From Sarcophilus harrisii (taxonomy: Eukaryota > Chordata > Mammalia > Dasyuromorphia > Dasyuridae), in contig NC_045429.1 of the NCBI RefSeq assembly GCF_902635505.1, forward strand, positions 163,144,997 through 163,208,996: a stretch of 64,000 nt of DNA, in the 5' to 3' direction. Position numbers and translations under genes: made by a program. Each line of letters opens with the position of its first letter. The first letter of the stretch is position 1. Shown here piece by piece: positions 1 to 12,449 of the stretch. Below the pieces are notes generated by a model. It was not told the origin of the DNA and searched no databases. It was given only the letters and a program-made list of their open reading frames with translations.

Positions 1-245
1 GGGTGCTTGTTTTTTCTCTCATTTTTCCCCTTTTTGATCCAATTTTTTTGTGCAGATGATAAATGTGGAAATATGTTTAGAAACATTGAAAATTGCACTT
101 TAAACCTATATTGGATTACTTGCTGTATAAGGGAGGGGAGAGGAGAGGGAGGGAGAAAAATAAGGAACACAAGGTTTTACAAAGGTGAATGTTGAAAATT
201 ATCTTTGCATATATTTTGAAAAATAAAAAAGCTATTTAAAAAAAA
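1..245 (+). repeat. L1 3' end (marsupial-type)
   Basis: Reads 'gatgataaatgtggaaatat', later a G-rich purine block and a tail near ttttgaaaaataaaaaagct. It is the reverse complement relative of 44,930-45,165, which sits at the end of a longer L1 3' UTR, so it is a 3' end truncated by the window edge. Confidence 0.65.
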
Positions 246-485
246 GAAAATTTCTCTTTTAAGGCTTTACTAAACATAGTTCCCTGCAACACTTACATTT
301 AAATAATTTATCTTACATTATAACTAGTTCAATGAAATTAAAATATTTTAAAAACCTTTTTCATGACTATTTTAAATTTAGATAAAATCCAATAGCTGAA
401 TCCTTTTTTAAAAAAATATCACTCTTGCTGGCCCTCTGAGAATATCAAGAAATAGGATTTTATTCACATAAGTAAGAAGAAATTA

Positions 486-630
486 AAGAAACTTTTCAAT
501 AAGTTCACTGAGGACAGAGATTCATTTTTGTGTTTATGTAGTCATTGTCTAACACAATACCCGCACATAGCAGGTACACAAACAATGCTTGTTAAAAGGC
601 TGATTAACTGATCTAGAAATATCAGGACTG
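486..630 (+). repeat. L2 3' end
   Basis: Degenerate L2 terminus: 'cactgaggacagagattc', 'cacaatacccgcacatagca' and 'aacaatgcttgtt', the usual order for the L2/MIR shared 3' end. A SINE is inserted right after it. Confidence 0.55.
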
Positions 631-631
631 A

Positions 632-777
632 GGGCAGCTAAATGATATCGTAAATAGATTGTTAGCCCTAGAGTCTGGAGGATTTGAATTCAAATCTAGC
701 TTCAGATACTTACTAGCTATGTAAACCCCTGGCATGTTACTTAACCCCCATTGCCTTCAAAAAAATAAACAAAAATG
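632..777 (+). mobile_element. tRNA-derived SINE
   Basis: Starts gggcagctaaatgatatcgt, has A/B-box-like head and 'ttcaaatctagcttcagata', and ends in an A-rich tail. Flanked by a 10-bp target duplication, tcaggactga (622-631) and tcagggctga (778-787), with one difference. Confidence 0.8.
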
Positions 778-1020
778 TCAGGGCTGAAGTCTGATGTATA
801 TTATTCTGACCTTTTCTGAGAGACATGATGTCATAGAGGAAATAATTTTGTCTGTCCTGAGTTTTTCAACTCTTTCTTAAGATTTGTCAAACCTTATACT
901 CCTGATATCTTTTCATCACTATAACTTTTTTCTTTTTCCTGTCGTGAGATGATTTTGAAATCAAGGATCAACTTCTCATTCTAAACTGTCCAGCAAGAAT
1001 TTCCTTATACACTCAGGAGG

Positions 1021-1262
1021 TAACTAGTGGTATCATGGATAGTGAGCTGGACTTAAATCAGGAAGACCTAAATTCAAATCCTATCTCAGACACTTACTCA
1101 GACACACAGACACTAGCTGTGTGATCCTGTTCAAGTCCCTTAATCTGTTTCCTCAATTGTAAAATTAGGATAAGGTAGGATAGCATCTACCTCCCAGGAT
1201 TGTCATGAAGATTAAATGACTTACTATTTGCTGACCAATTTTGCCTGGCACATGGAGGCATT
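1021..1262 (+). repeat. MIR SINE
   Basis: Order typical of MIR: 'taactagtggtatcatggat', 'cactagctgtgtgatcctgt', 'gtcatgaagattaaatgact' and a 3' part 'tgcctggcaca'. Confidence 0.7.
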
Positions 1263-1940
1263 ATTGTTAGTTATCAACATTTATCCCAAGAAGGTAAAAG
1301 ATATACACAAAAGTAGTTATGGCAGCACTTTTTGTAATAGTAAAACTCTGAAAACCAAGTAAATGCCCATAGATTGAGCAATGATTATGATTTAGGCTCA
1401 GTAATGACAGTATTTAGTAACAAAATATTAAAATTACAGAGAAGCAAAGGAAGACTTATGTGAACTCACAGAAAGTGAAAAATGTTGAGGTAGAAAAACA
1501 ATACACTTAATGATTACAATACTGAAAATGGAAAGAATAACATGAATATTGTATAGGTATTAAGACCAAGCTTGACTCCAAAGAAGAGTCATCTTTTATG
1601 TATAAAATCCCATCATTTATGTATAATAAATTATTATGCTGGAATTGATGTGTTGGTTAATTTTGCAGATTATTTTATTTCTTTCTAATTCTAATAATTG
1701 TTAGAAGGTATAACTTTGTAGATGAGGAAAAGTAAAAGAAATGAATTTAGAAATGGCAGTGATATAAAACCAAAATATATCAATAACATTATTAAAAATT
1801 TAAATGGGTAAGGGAAACTACACAAATATAACAAATAATTTGCTCAAATCTTTAATATATAATTTTGTATACAAAAAGGAGCAATATTTAAGCCACATAA
1901 GTTCTCCCATATTTATTTTAATTATTAATTTACTATCAAA

Positions 1941-2100
1941 CACTAGCAGTGTTACCCTAGACAAGTCACTTAACCCTGTTTTCCTCAGTTTCCTTATCTG
2001 TCAAATGAGCTGGAGAAGGAAATGGCAAACCACTCCAATATCTTTGCCAAGAAAACTCCAAACAGGGTCACAAAGAGTCAGGCAAAACTGAACAACAAAA
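1941..2100 (+). mobile_element. CORE-SINE, 5'-truncated
   Basis: Carries 'ccctagacaagtcacttaac', 'gagctggagaaggaaatggc' and ends 'gaacaacaaaa', the 3' module of the common marsupial SINE. Confidence 0.8.
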
Positions 2101-2639
2101 TAGATTCTATAATCACCTGACAAAAAAAGCTAACTTCAGGATGTAAAGTAAAAATATAGTGCACAATTATGCCCTAGTCAGACACCAACCTACTCTGCTT
2201 TACATATAACCTAGAATTAGACAAAGCCTCTAGCCAAGTGGGCTCACTTCCAAAAACTTTAAAAAAAAAAAAAGGGGGGGGGGGGACAAATTAGTATAGG
2301 ATTTGCTTAAGACAGCAAAACTCCAACATTCATGTAAGTCCTGTTGGCAAGTCATGAGGTTCACTCCTCCACAGAAATCATAAAATCATGGAATTCTAGA
2401 GCTGGAAAGAACCTCAGAGATCTGCTAAGTACAACACCACCTTATTTTTTTTTTTCTTATTCAAGTAACAAATTGTTTCACTTAATCATAGATTCTCAGC
2501 TTTAGGAAGAACTTCAGAGTCCATCTGAACAAGAATTCTTTCTATCACTTCCCTTTTATAACAGTAAGTCATACATCTTTTGCCCCTCCCCCCAAAAAAA
2601 TCCACTGAGGGAAAAATCCTCTGCCTCCTGAAGCAACCT

Positions 2640-3650
2640 ATTTTGCTTTGGGATAGTTTTAATTATTGGGAATTGTACTTTCTGCTCTCAGGCTTCAATT
2701 TGCTTCTGTGCCCATTCTATTCATCATTCCTTGTTGAGCCTGTTGGGACTAAACCAAGCAAGTCTTTTTATTCCCTCTTCCATATGACAATCTTTCCAAT
2801 ATTTCAAGACAGGTCATAATGATATCATCCTCCTTAACTCTTTTCTTCTCCAAGTTATCCCCCATTCCTTCAAATGATTCGCACACTTGCTGTTTTTTTT
2901 TTTAATTTTGAAAAAATTTTCTTTACATTATCCCTTGCACTCACTTCTGTTCCGACTTTATCCCTCCCTCCCTTTACCCCCCCCCCCCAGATGGCAAGCA
3001 GTCCTATACATGTTAAATATGTTACAGTATATCCTAGATACAATATGTGTGTGCATAACCGAAGTTCTCTTGTTGCACAGGAAGAATTGGATTCAGAACA
3101 CTTGCAGTTTTCAATCATGTTGGTTGCCCTTCTCTGAATGACAGCTCTCCATCATATTATTGTTCTTCATAAAACATGGCATTCAGAACTGAAAATAATA
3201 ATGATCCAAGGCAAAGTACAGTGTACTGTTATCTCCTGGTCTTGGATGCCCTGACTCAATGTAATTTAAGCTTCTTGATTGTCATATTGTATAACGAGCT
3301 TGCAGTCATATTGAGCTTGTTTTCCACCAGAACCCCTATATCTTTTTCAGATGAACTGCTTTCTAGCCATGTGTCTTACAACTTATACTTTTATAATTGA
3401 AAATTTTAATCCAAGAGTTAAGACTTCATTTATTTCCATTAGATGTCATCTTCTATTTGACCCAATGTTCTAATCTTTTCTTCTTAATCTTGACTAATAT
3501 CTAATATGATAGCTTTTTTTTTCATCTCTGTGTCATTTCTATCTTTATCCAAGTCACTAATTTAAATGTTAAACAGCACAAATCTCTTTTGGGCACATCA
3601 CTGGAGGCCAACTTTCTTGCTTGACTTGAGTCCATTTGATAATTTCCTAT
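2640..3650 (-). repeat. Ancient LINE fragment, CR1/L3-type, interrupted
   Basis: Contains 'cagatgaactgctttctagc', 'gacttcatttatttccatta' and 'caagtcactaatttaaatgt', recognised from memory as a CR1/L3-like interspersed repeat. A related copy is at 49.4-49.9 kb. Split by an L1 3' fragment at 2891-3097. Orientation and exact family are uncertain. Confidence 0.45.
2891..3097 (-). mobile_element. L1 3' end, short truncated copy
   Basis: Antisense L1 tail: poly-T start, pyrimidine-rich block ending in a C run, then 'catgttaaatatgttacagt' and 'cttgttgcacaggaagaatt'. An 8-bp direct repeat acacttgc flanks it (2883-2890 and 3098-3105), consistent with target-primed insertion into the older LINE. Confidence 0.7.
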
Positions 3651-3659
3651 TTGAATATA

Positions 3660-6200
3660 AAAGTAAAAATGACATTACTATTGGATATTTTTTCCTTCTT
3701 TAAACAAAAGCTGTAAGATATCACATCCAAATTGAATGATGCAAATTCTGAATAAGAATGGATACCTGAACAAGAAAATACCTCAAAATTAGCACAGGTA
3801 GCATGGAATCTTTTACTTTAATGCATGATGTAAAATCTAAAGCATCACAACCACTTTTCTGTGGTTTGGCCATAAAGGAAAAACATCAGTGACATTTTTC
3901 ACTCTAATAAAATACCATTTTATAATATATGTAACTTGCCAAAGTATAAAGTACTTAATATGAGAGGTGAGGTCAGCTCTTGATTGATAGCATACACAGA
4001 TTTTAGAGTTTTTTAGAATATTGGCATTTTTTTTCCCCACTGTCCTCATGTTTCCAATTCTTTAATGGTATTTTTGGATAAAAATAAAAGGTTGTTATCT
4101 TTTTCATAAGAATGAATTTATGAGGATTAATTTCATCCTTTAAAAAAAAGAAAACTACTTGTACTCTAAAATATTAACCTTGTTCCTTCTCATTTTCCCA
4201 ATGATAATGCATTCTTTCAACTTGGAAGCAAGTTAGACTTCTTGTAAACCTTATTCAATTCAACTTAAGAAATGATTATTAACCATAAATTATTGGTAAG
4301 GAACTATGTAAGTGAATATTCTAGGCATCCATCCCAAGTAATCCAATAATGACAAAAATATGTAATTTATATAAGGTTTTACCCACATTCTCTCATTTGA
4401 GCTTCACAAGAATATCAGTAGTTACTCCAGGCATTATCCCCATTTTACAAAAGAGAAGACAAAGACTCATAGCTAGAAAGAGTCAAAGAAGAGATATGAA
4501 CCCACCTAACTCCAGGACTATCTCTCTATACTTTATATTGTGCTATTTCCTTCAAAAACAAACTATTGGCTTATAAACCAATTAATATACTACACCATTT
4601 TGAGCAACTTACTTCAACTTTCAATAAGCCAAAATAACAATGGCAATTATACCAATATGTTATTAGTATGGTATTCAATGTGGTACTTATTCGGCATTCC
4701 ATCAAGGACCTACAGTACTTCTCATAAATTATTTAGGTTATTCTCACAAGCATCCTTTATTTTATTCTAAAGACCTTTCTTTACTTCAGCATATATTATA
4801 ATGCACTAACATCATAATAGCATCATGATTTAATGGAAAACGTTTCTGGATAGAACTTCAAAAATGGAATATTGACCTTTAAAAAAAATATGAGTTCCTT
4901 GGAAGCAAAGACTGCACCACTCTTTGGATTTGTATATCCAATAACACATTTAATTGAAGTTTAATTGATCTAGGTAAAATGGAGAAGGGGACAGTTTTTC
5001 TTTAACCTTTATTCAAATGATTACTCCTTAGTAAAATAAAAATAGTGTAACAGTATTAATTACCTAAGTATACACTGGTACCTTTCAGCAAGACAGTTTT
5101 CCCCACTAGGCAATATAGTTGTTGACCCGTGAAAACTGCCACATTATTAAACATCAAGTCTAAAAACCAAGTTTCAATTTTGAATTAATTTGTACATTAA
5201 TATTTTCTTTTCCCTCCTATTGATTCCACCCATTTTATATATATATATGTTGTTCCTTCTAACCTAGTATGGCAGTAATGTGAAGCACCACATGCCTTTT
5301 AAAGAGTATTGCTCTAACAAGCCAACCAGGTATAAACAGGAGTTTTATATCCATTGGTAAATTTTACTTAGGTTGAGGGAAAGGAAAATAAAGAGACAAA
5401 TACTGCAATTGTACAAAGTTTTATTCACCTCACTCCTAAAATACAGTACTGCTGGCATGTCTCAATAAATGGGCTTCAAAGAGTTGTTATAGGAGTGTAA
5501 AAATAGTTTCCCTGATTTCACATGCTCTTTAGTGCTCCCAGGGCTCAAAATGGCTTTTAAAATTATTTTTTCAGGCTCTTAGTGTTATATACCCCAGATT
5601 GTGATGGGATATATATTGCTCCACCCAATTCCCTAGGGTGAAGTTGAAGTAGAGGGAAATTGAGCCAGCTTGGCACCATCCCACTCCAAAAGAGGCCCAA
5701 TTGGAAATATTAGTTTTCCCTGCCAGGGAGACATGACTCTAATATATATATATATATTAAAGGGTTAAGAGAGGGAGAGGATTAAGATGCTTTAAGTAAA
5801 AGAGATGATCATCCTCACTTCTTGATAGAAATTTTGATCAAATCCATTATCTCCTCATTAGAAAAGAAAAGAGTTGAAGTAGAAGGAATCCACTTTCTAG
5901 AATTAGCCTGTTCTGTGGTCTTTTGACCTTCAAAGTATTCCAATGAAGTTCCCAACACAGTTAATGGAAAAAGTTCTGAATCCACAATCAACATACCAGG
6001 AACAGTACTTCATGATCATCAGCAAAACTTTTCTTCATTATCCAGGAATATGCTACAATTTCTAATTAATATTGCAATATGACAGTTCCAGTTCTAGTTG
6101 ATGTTTCACAAAGCACTAGATAAACTTTTGGCATCAAATAGAATTGCTCCTCAAGTAATGAGTTAGGAAATTCCAGCAATAAAATTTTAAATATTATTTC
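3660..6200. other. Intergenic, no gene seen
   Basis: AT-rich. Holds a MIR (4370-4530), an L2-like 3' scrap around 4890-4960, short TA runs (5228-5240, 5741-5757), and otherwise unassigned sequence. No ORF with recognisable content. Confidence 0.6.
4370..4530 (-). repeat. MIR SINE
   Basis: Antisense MIR order: 'catttgagcttcacaagaat', 'cattatccccattttacaaa', 'agactcatagctagaaagag' and 'aacccacctaactccaggac'. Confidence 0.65.
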
Positions 6201-6204
6201 ACAT

Positions 6205-6360
6205 GATCATAAATTTAGAGTTGGAAGAAAAGTCAGTGGTTGTCAAGTCCAATCCCTGAATTCTTCTAGCAAGAAAATTTACTTGGCCTGGAAAGTTAGT
6301 CCTTTATTCAGGGTCAGAGATCAGAAATAGGATTTAATTCCAGATCTTTTGACACCAATA
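6205..6360 (+). repeat. CORE-SINE/MIR3-like fragment
   Basis: 'aaatttagagttggaagaaa' followed by 'caagtccaatccctgaattc', then 'tcagggtcagagatcagaaa'; a degenerate MIR3/Ther-type pattern. A similar scrap is at about 2378-2530. Confidence 0.5.
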
Positions 6361-6544
6361 CAGGATCAAGATTTTAAGATAGCTAAATTTCAGCCCCATT
6401 GAATAAAAATCAAATTATACTTTAACACACTCAAAAATAGTTTCTAATGACAATTATTAATGGATATTCAAAATAGTGTCAAAATTTAGATTTTGCTAAT
6501 GACATATATATAGTCATCAATTCTAGAGAAAAAAAAAAAAACCT

Positions 6545-6772
6545 TGTGGTTGTGGAGCTATTTCCAACCCTTTGTGACCTCATTTAGGATTTTCTTGGCA
6601 AAAGTACTAGATTTCCTATTTCCTTCTCCAGTTCATTTTACAGATAAAGAAACTGAGGCAAACATGAGACTTGCCTAAGGTCACACAGCTAATAAGTATC
6701 TGAGGTCAGATTTGAATTTAGGAAGATGAGTCTTCCAACTTCAGCCCACTGTACCACCTACCTGCCCTGCCT
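6545..6772 (-). mobile_element. CORE-SINE
   Basis: Antisense copy: 'ttgtgacctcatttaggatt', 'cctatttccttctccagttc', 'aaggtcacacagctaataag', 'tgtaccacctacctgccc'. Confidence 0.8.
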
Positions 6773-7129
6773 CCCTCCTCCCATATCCCTACTGACACAC
6801 ATATAACTTAGAAACACATTCTTTCTTTCTCTCTAAATCTAATAATTATAGCAACTCCAAATGTGTCGCAATTGAGATTTCCATTAATATCTGCCACAGG
6901 AGGAAAGAGCAATTAAAAATTAATTTTCTATTTACCTTTCTACTCTCTCCAAAATTTTTAATTTAAATAATAAATTCCACTTTGATTAGAAAGCTTTACA
7001 GAAATGTTTGCATATCACATTTTACTCTTTACAGCAAGAAGGTAGGCTAAACAAAATTTTTCAAAGGTTGTCCATCTGCCTCTTTAAAGTAGAAGGCTTC
7101 AACTAAACAATTAGCAATCCAAAAAGACA

Positions 7130-7480
7130 TAGGAAGACTTACACATTAATGTAAAATGAAGTAAGCAGAAGCAAAATAATGACTTCGAAAATATAAACGG
7201 ATAGAAAAAAATCCAAAGCATACACTATGTAACTAGAAGTACTAAAATTGCCACAAAGAATAGATAGAAGACCCTACCTTCAGATATAGAAAACTGTGAA
7301 TGTGATCACAGCATATAATGTGAGACTTCGTAAATGTTCAGTTAATTTCACTGATTCTTTTTTTCCTTCCTCTTTCTTTTTATTTTTTATTGTTATAAAT
7401 GGCTCATTAAGTGGACAAGAAGAGAGGGCCTCAGAAATTTAAAGAAATTATACAAAATATCAAGGATTCCTTTATTTTTT
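7130..7480 (+). repeat. L1 3' UTR fragment
   Basis: 'gaagtaagcagaagcaaaat' through 'gttcagttaatttcactgat', a section upstream of the L1 3' tail in the marsupial L1 family, recognised from memory. Confidence 0.5.
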
Positions 7481-7782
7481 AATGAAAAGACCTAGAAGGA
7501 AAAAAAACACAAGAACAATTAAAAAAGGATAGTTCTGATAATGCTCTTTCAATTTAACATATATATATACTTTTTAAAATACAATTTGTATGTAAAATTT
7601 CAGTTTCATATTTAATACATTTTTGTTCTTTGTATATATTAGAATATTTGTTTGTTGATATTTAAGTACATAATTTTTTGATTCTAAAACACATGCCAAA
7701 AATAGTTGATAAATCAAATAATTTTCAAGTTGGAAAAGACCTTGTTATCTAGTCCAATCCATATTTCAAAAACAATTCCTTT

Positions 7783-7924
7783 TCTTTTTTTTTTTTTTTT
7801 TTTGCTGAGGCATTTGGAGTTAGGTAACTAGCCAGGAAGTATTAAGTGCCTGAGGCCACAGATGAACTCAGGTCCTTCTGAGTTCTAGGCTGGTGCTCTA
7901 TCCACTGTACCACCTAGCTGCCCC
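7783..7924 (-). mobile_element. tRNA-derived SINE with target duplication
   Basis: Poly-T tail side at 7786-7803, then 'cctgaggccacagatgaact' to 'gtaccacctagctgcccc'. Exact 12-bp duplication aacaattccttt at 7771-7782 and 7925-7936; a fairly young insertion. Confidence 0.88.
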
Positions 7925-8566
7925 AACAATTCCTTTAAAAACAAAAAACAAAAAACAAAACCTCACCATTCAGTTGTTACTTGAAGATTTCATGGCTCAG
8001 GATTTAGAGCTCATCTTTTAAAAACAAATTATGTCCCTTCAAAGAATAATGATCTAATTTACATCTATCCATCTTGCAAAACATTAATATAACCTGGGGA
8101 TGGAGGTAGTCTTACAGAGATTTGAATGAGTTGAGAACCCTTCTCCCTATTACATAAGTACGACTTTTGTTCAGGACTGTATCATCTCTCAGGTAGTTAT
8201 TGCAATAGCTTACTGGGTCTCTGCCTCAATTTGCTTGCCACTTCAGTTTACCTTCCCCACCGCAGCCAAAGTACTTTCCTTAAGCAAGATCAGCCATGTT
8301 ACTCCTTTTCTCCTAATTTCCTATTGCTCTGAATGAAATATAAACTCCTCTGGTGAGCTTTTAAAACTCTTTATCACCTTGCCCAACCCAGCTTTCCAGA
8401 CTAATTTAAACCTTATTTCTCTCTCCTGCAATCTCTGATCCAATTAAATTGTCCTTTTCTTTATTCCTCAGATAAAACTCTCCACCTGTCTCTACTTCAA
8501 TGCTTGGAATGCATACTTTCCTCATCTCCATTTCATAGGATTCTTTTCCTTCAAAAGTCAGCTCAA

Positions 8567-8740
8567 GGGACGGCTAGATAATACAGTGGGTAGAGTATCA
8601 GCCTTGAAGTCAGGAGGACCCGAGTTCAAATTCAGTCTCAAGACACTCAAGCTGTGTGAGCCTAGGCAATCATTTAAGCCCAATTACCCCTCCCCCCCCC
8701 CCCCCCCCCAAAAAAAAAAAAAAGGCAGGGGAAGAGGAGA
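8567..8740 (+). mobile_element. tRNA-derived SINE inside L2
   Basis: Head 'gacggctagataatacagtg', body 'ggaggacccgagttcaaatt', tail a C18 run and an A run. 8-bp duplication cagctcaa at 8559-8566 and 8741-8748. Confidence 0.8.
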
Positions 8741-8932
8741 CAGCTCAAACACTAGTTTCTAAGGAAGGCTTCATTGATCCCTTAGCATCTAACTATTCTA
8801 TTGAATATTTTAAATGTTTATTACTTGTATATACAAATATACATATTTCTCCTAGACAGAATACTAGCTCATGTAGGGATTGCTTCATTCATTATACTTG
8901 TATTCCTAGTATGTGGCACAATGCCTAGTACA

Positions 8933-9105
8933 TTCAGTTGTTTCTTTGATTCTTCCTGACTCCATTGTCTTTTCCAGCTCATGAGACAAAGTGACTTTGA
9001 CTTGCCCAGGTCACATAGCTACTGAGTGCCTAAGGGCAGATTTTAACTCAGGAAAATGACAGGCTCTGCACTCTATTCACTATGCCATGGAGCTTCCTTT
9101 CCTGG
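8933..9105 (-). mobile_element. CORE-SINE inside L2
   Basis: Antisense: 'gattcttcctgactccattg', 'ttgcccaggtcacatagcta' and 'ctctattcactatgccatgg'; it separates the L2 3' tip from its body. Confidence 0.7.
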
Positions 9106-9304
9106 AGTATTTAAAAGGTGCTTAATAAATACTTAATATATTGACTGAATTTTAAAATGCAGAAGCCTTATTCCACAGGAACTGAATCTTATTCTACAAT
9201 AGGGTTCTACTCATTTCTTAAAAAAAAAAAAAACAAAAAGGGGGGGTACGGGGGTAAAATAGCAGAAGACTCAAAATGAGGCTAAGAAGCTGGCTTTCAT
9301 TTCT

Positions 9305-9540
9305 GTTGATTGGTTGACTTATTTTCCAGACATGTCTGACTCGAGGTTTTTCTTGGCAATTACTGGAGTAGTTTGCCATTTCCTTCTCGAGCACATAAGG
9401 GAACTGAGGCAAATGGTTAAGTGACTCGCACAATGTGACACTGCTACCGAATGTCTGAAGCCAAATTAGAACTTAGGAAGATGAAATCTTCTTGACTCCA
9501 GGATTAACACTCTAATCACTGCATTACCAAGCTGCCCATT
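9305..9540 (-). mobile_element. CORE-SINE
   Basis: Antisense copy: 'catgtctgactcgaggtttt', 'tttgccatttccttctcgag', 'cactgcattaccaagctgcc'. Confidence 0.78.
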
Positions 9541-9827
9541 GATCAACTTTGAGAACTTGTTAATTTTTTATTAATAGATTTCTTGAAATACACAGGGGAA
9601 AGAAATGTATTCCAAAGTAATTTTAGGGGGAAATAAAAATGTGTCAAGGAAAGGATAGGTATGTGTTTCCATGGTATGAAAGAAACCTTTAAAGAGTATG
9701 AGATTCTCAAATTTTGGCAGTTATCTAGATCAATATTATTGTACAAGGGGTTCTGAGATAAGCTTACATCTACAAAAAGATGAAAACAAGAAAAATACAC
9801 ATCTCTTAGTTGTTTGCCCTTCATTTT

Positions 9828-10840
9828 TTAAGAGAACCAAGATTCATGGAGTGATATCTTAACTTCCCATTGAAATCAGACTTAAATGAGGCTAAGATGA
9901 ACATAGTTGTTAGTCACACTCTCCTTCCAATCATCCAAGTCCATCGGCAAGGTAAAAAGTCAAGATAATAGGAAGTCAATGGATTATCTTGGCATCTTCA
10001 ATGTCTGACTAAATTCTATGCACTTTACAGTACTTACTTCAGCACCCTTCATGGTCCATTGGAACAATTTGTCCTCCTATTTCAAGGCAAGTTTTTCTGT
10101 GCTTGGAGTAAACATCCCCCTTAATTCACTGATGGTTTTGAGGTATGTTGATTACCTTCAATATGGTTTAGCTTGCCTACCCAGAAGGTTTTACAGGGTT
10201 GTGGTTACTGTGCATGCAATAACTTTTAAGACCTACTACTCCTTAGTGATGATCTTAAAGCAGTCAGCATTGTAGTCAATGAATGGACTTTCTCCCTTTC
10301 AGAAGATGCACAGATGTCCTTAGCAGCTTGTTAAGTCATATTATCAGATGGTTGCACACTGTGATAATGAAGTCTTCCAATGGGCTGCTGAGCTAAAACT
10401 GTTTATAAAGAAGGAATAAACTGACCTTAAGATCTCCTCCTCTATCTTCAAAGCCTGAAGACTGTCTACCCCGTTTTAATGTCCTACAAGGCAAGAGATG
10501 GAGCAGTCCCTTTTCTTGTTTTCCAGTAAGATTGCTGATCAGCAACTTTAAGAATTTCAATTCATGAGGCTTTCCTAGGCTAAGAAGGAAGTGGCTTTAG
10601 GAGCCATCAAAGTAGTCTGCATTTACAGCACCAGCAAACAGAGTGGGCTGGTTTGGATCACAATTGGTATAGACTGTGTTCATTTATAGGTGAAATGTGA
10701 AGAAAAAGGTCAGTTTTGAAAACTGTAGGTCAATGTGCTCGATTTCAATACCTAGGAGAATTGTAGAGTATATGGTTAAAATCAGACATCACTTAGAAAA
10801 GGAAGCAAGACTGAAGTTCACTTTTAGAAGTCATGATATG
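9828..10840. repeat. Long marsupial interspersed repeat, family not assigned
   Basis: About 1 kb with landmarks 'atcttggcatcttcaatgtc', 'catgcaataacttttaagac', 'gtcaatgaatggactttctc', 'agcaccagcaaacagagtgg'. I recognise this order as a repeated marsupial sequence from memory but cannot name it; it may be RTE-related. Its small ORFs are not gene-like. Confidence 0.4.
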
Positions 10841-10844
10841 GCTA

Positions 10845-11057
10845 GTATGGAAATGTTTTACATGACTAAACATGTATAACCTATATCACAAGTATATGCC
10901 TTCTCAAGGAGGTAAGAGACATGTATAACCTATATCACAAGTATATGCCTTCTCAAGGAGGTAAGAGGGGAGAAGGGAGGCAATGTCAAGGTCAAAAATC
11001 ATTTAGAAATTCTTAAAAATTGCCTTTTCATGTAAAAACAATTAAAAAAAAAAAAAG
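10845..11057 (+). repeat. L1 3' tail containing a 49-bp tandem duplication
   Basis: 'tatggaaatgttttacatga', 'acatgtataacctatatcac' and an A-rich end, the same 3' end family as 26.2 and 37.0 kb. Two copies of a 49-bp unit (10871-10919, 10920-10968) are identical but for one base. Confidence 0.6.
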
Positions 11058-11177
11058 ATGTGCTAGACTAATCTCCTTTCCTTTATGAAATATTAGAATT
11101 TTAAGTGCCGATTTCCAGAATGTGTTTTGCCTCCCTCCATGAATGGAGGTTGCAGATTTTTTAAGACTTACATAGTC

Positions 11178-11250
11178 AGGGGAAGCTAGGTGGCTCAGTG
11201 GATGAAACACTGGCCCTGGAGACAAATTTAAACTTAAAAACCCTAAAAAA
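11178..11250 (+). mobile_element. SINE head fragment
   Basis: 'gggaagctaggtggctcagt' then 'ctggccctggagacaaattt'; only the tRNA-like head remains, ending in an A-rich run. Confidence 0.65.
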
Positions 11251-12043
11251 AAGGCAAATGATGTTCAGACCCCATCAGTCTGGGTAAAAAGGGAGGTATT
11301 TTTAGAACTGTGTTGATATGAGGGAAATACATTATGGATAGTCTATTACTGGTCCTGGTTGGTCAAAACATGGTTAAAGATTTTTTCCATTAGCTCAGTA
11401 AATGAAATTGTCTTCAAAAGAGCCAACAAGTTTTTTGGCTGTCTCTTCTGGGAGAAGAGGCGATTCCACTTACCTCACAACTTCAAGACCATGGGATAAG
11501 GGGATTATAAGACTACTCTTCAGCAAGATAATATGGTTCCCCCCATATTACCTCCTTGACCTTTTGTTTTCTAGGAAAACTCCAACCATGAAAAGTCTAA
11601 GGCGAGGAAAACAAGCCACTAAAGTCTAGGAATCTAGGCCCAGTGTTGCAGCCAAACCATGGAGGTTTTGAGACTTATCAAGCAGAGGCCTGAAGCAATA
11701 CCACCATACACATAAGGTTTGGTAGACCAATGCTTCGTGCGAATTAGACATTTTCCAGCCTACCCACAACTTCCTACCCACCTACAGGAGATCGAGGGGG
11801 GTATATTATTTTTCTCAAGTAGTAGAAAAGACATTTGTATATATTTGTTATTACAGCTTTTGTAAAAGTTGCGTGTTTTAATGGAACAGGCATTATTAGT
11901 CACTGTACTTCTAACAGGATTCAGAACCGATAGGGGCTTAAAGACAGAGAAAAGAAACTAACAAACTCCTCAGGATGCCAAAGAACCCTAGGAGAGTGAA
12001 CCTTGCAAGCAGAGCCAAACATTAACACACTACAACATGAATA

Positions 12044-12112
12044 CAAGATGTCCCAAAAACATTAATAACTTTAGCTTAATTATTTTAAAGGTATACCAAA
12101 GACTTTTGGGAA
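12044..12112. mobile_element. Mariner-type MITE, degenerate
   Basis: Palindromic pattern: 'gatgtcccaaaaacattaat' near the left and 'gacttttggga' at the right, like the tcccaaaag...cttttggga ends of MADE-type elements. One end is eroded. Confidence 0.45.
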
Positions 12113-12194
12113 ATGGTTTTGCAAACTTTGCATATACTAATCTGCATGCATGTTTTTTCGCAGTACATCTAAGAAGTCCTGCCCTGTAATTGTT

Positions 12195-12440
12195 TGAATT
12201 AAAATTCCTAGACGTGTATACTCCATGACTTGACCCCTGCCACCCTTTCCATTCACAAAATATGCACTCTTCTACTTGAACTAGCCCTGAGTGTTATCCA
12301 TGTATATTCTGTATCTCCTGTCTACTTTGTTTTGCAGAGTTCACCATGTCTGAAATGTATTCCTTCACCTTTCCTTGAGCTTTCTCCACTTATCCTTGTT
12401 TCTATCCCATCTATCCATCTTCACTGACAAGTTTCTGAAT
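12195..12440 (+). repeat. L2 fragment
   Basis: 'tatattctgtatctcctgtc', 'tgtctgaaatgtattccttc', 'cttatccttgtttctatccc' follow the L2 3' region order. Confidence 0.5.
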
Positions 12441-12449
12441 CCCTTAAGT

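Larger units (their letters stand above)
8180..9150 (+). repeat. L2 LINE 3' portion carrying two SINE insertions
   Basis: L2 order on the plus strand: 'tattgcaatagcttactggg', 'gccaaagtactttccttaag', 'aatataaactcctctggtga', 'aactctttatcaccttgccc', 'aggcttcattgatcccttag', then after a SINE 'aaggtgcttaataaatactt'. SINEs sit at 8567-8740 and 8933-9105. Confidence 0.75.

Noticed and set aside
2580-3400. Several overlapping frames of 70-90 codons at the start of the window
   Set aside because: They fall in CR1/L3-type and L1 3' repeat sequence, with no coding signature.
5365-5800. Possible LTR (minus-strand AATAAAACTTTGTAC near 5,415)
   Set aside because: Only the poly(A)-like motif was seen; no clear TATA, ends or target duplication, so not called.
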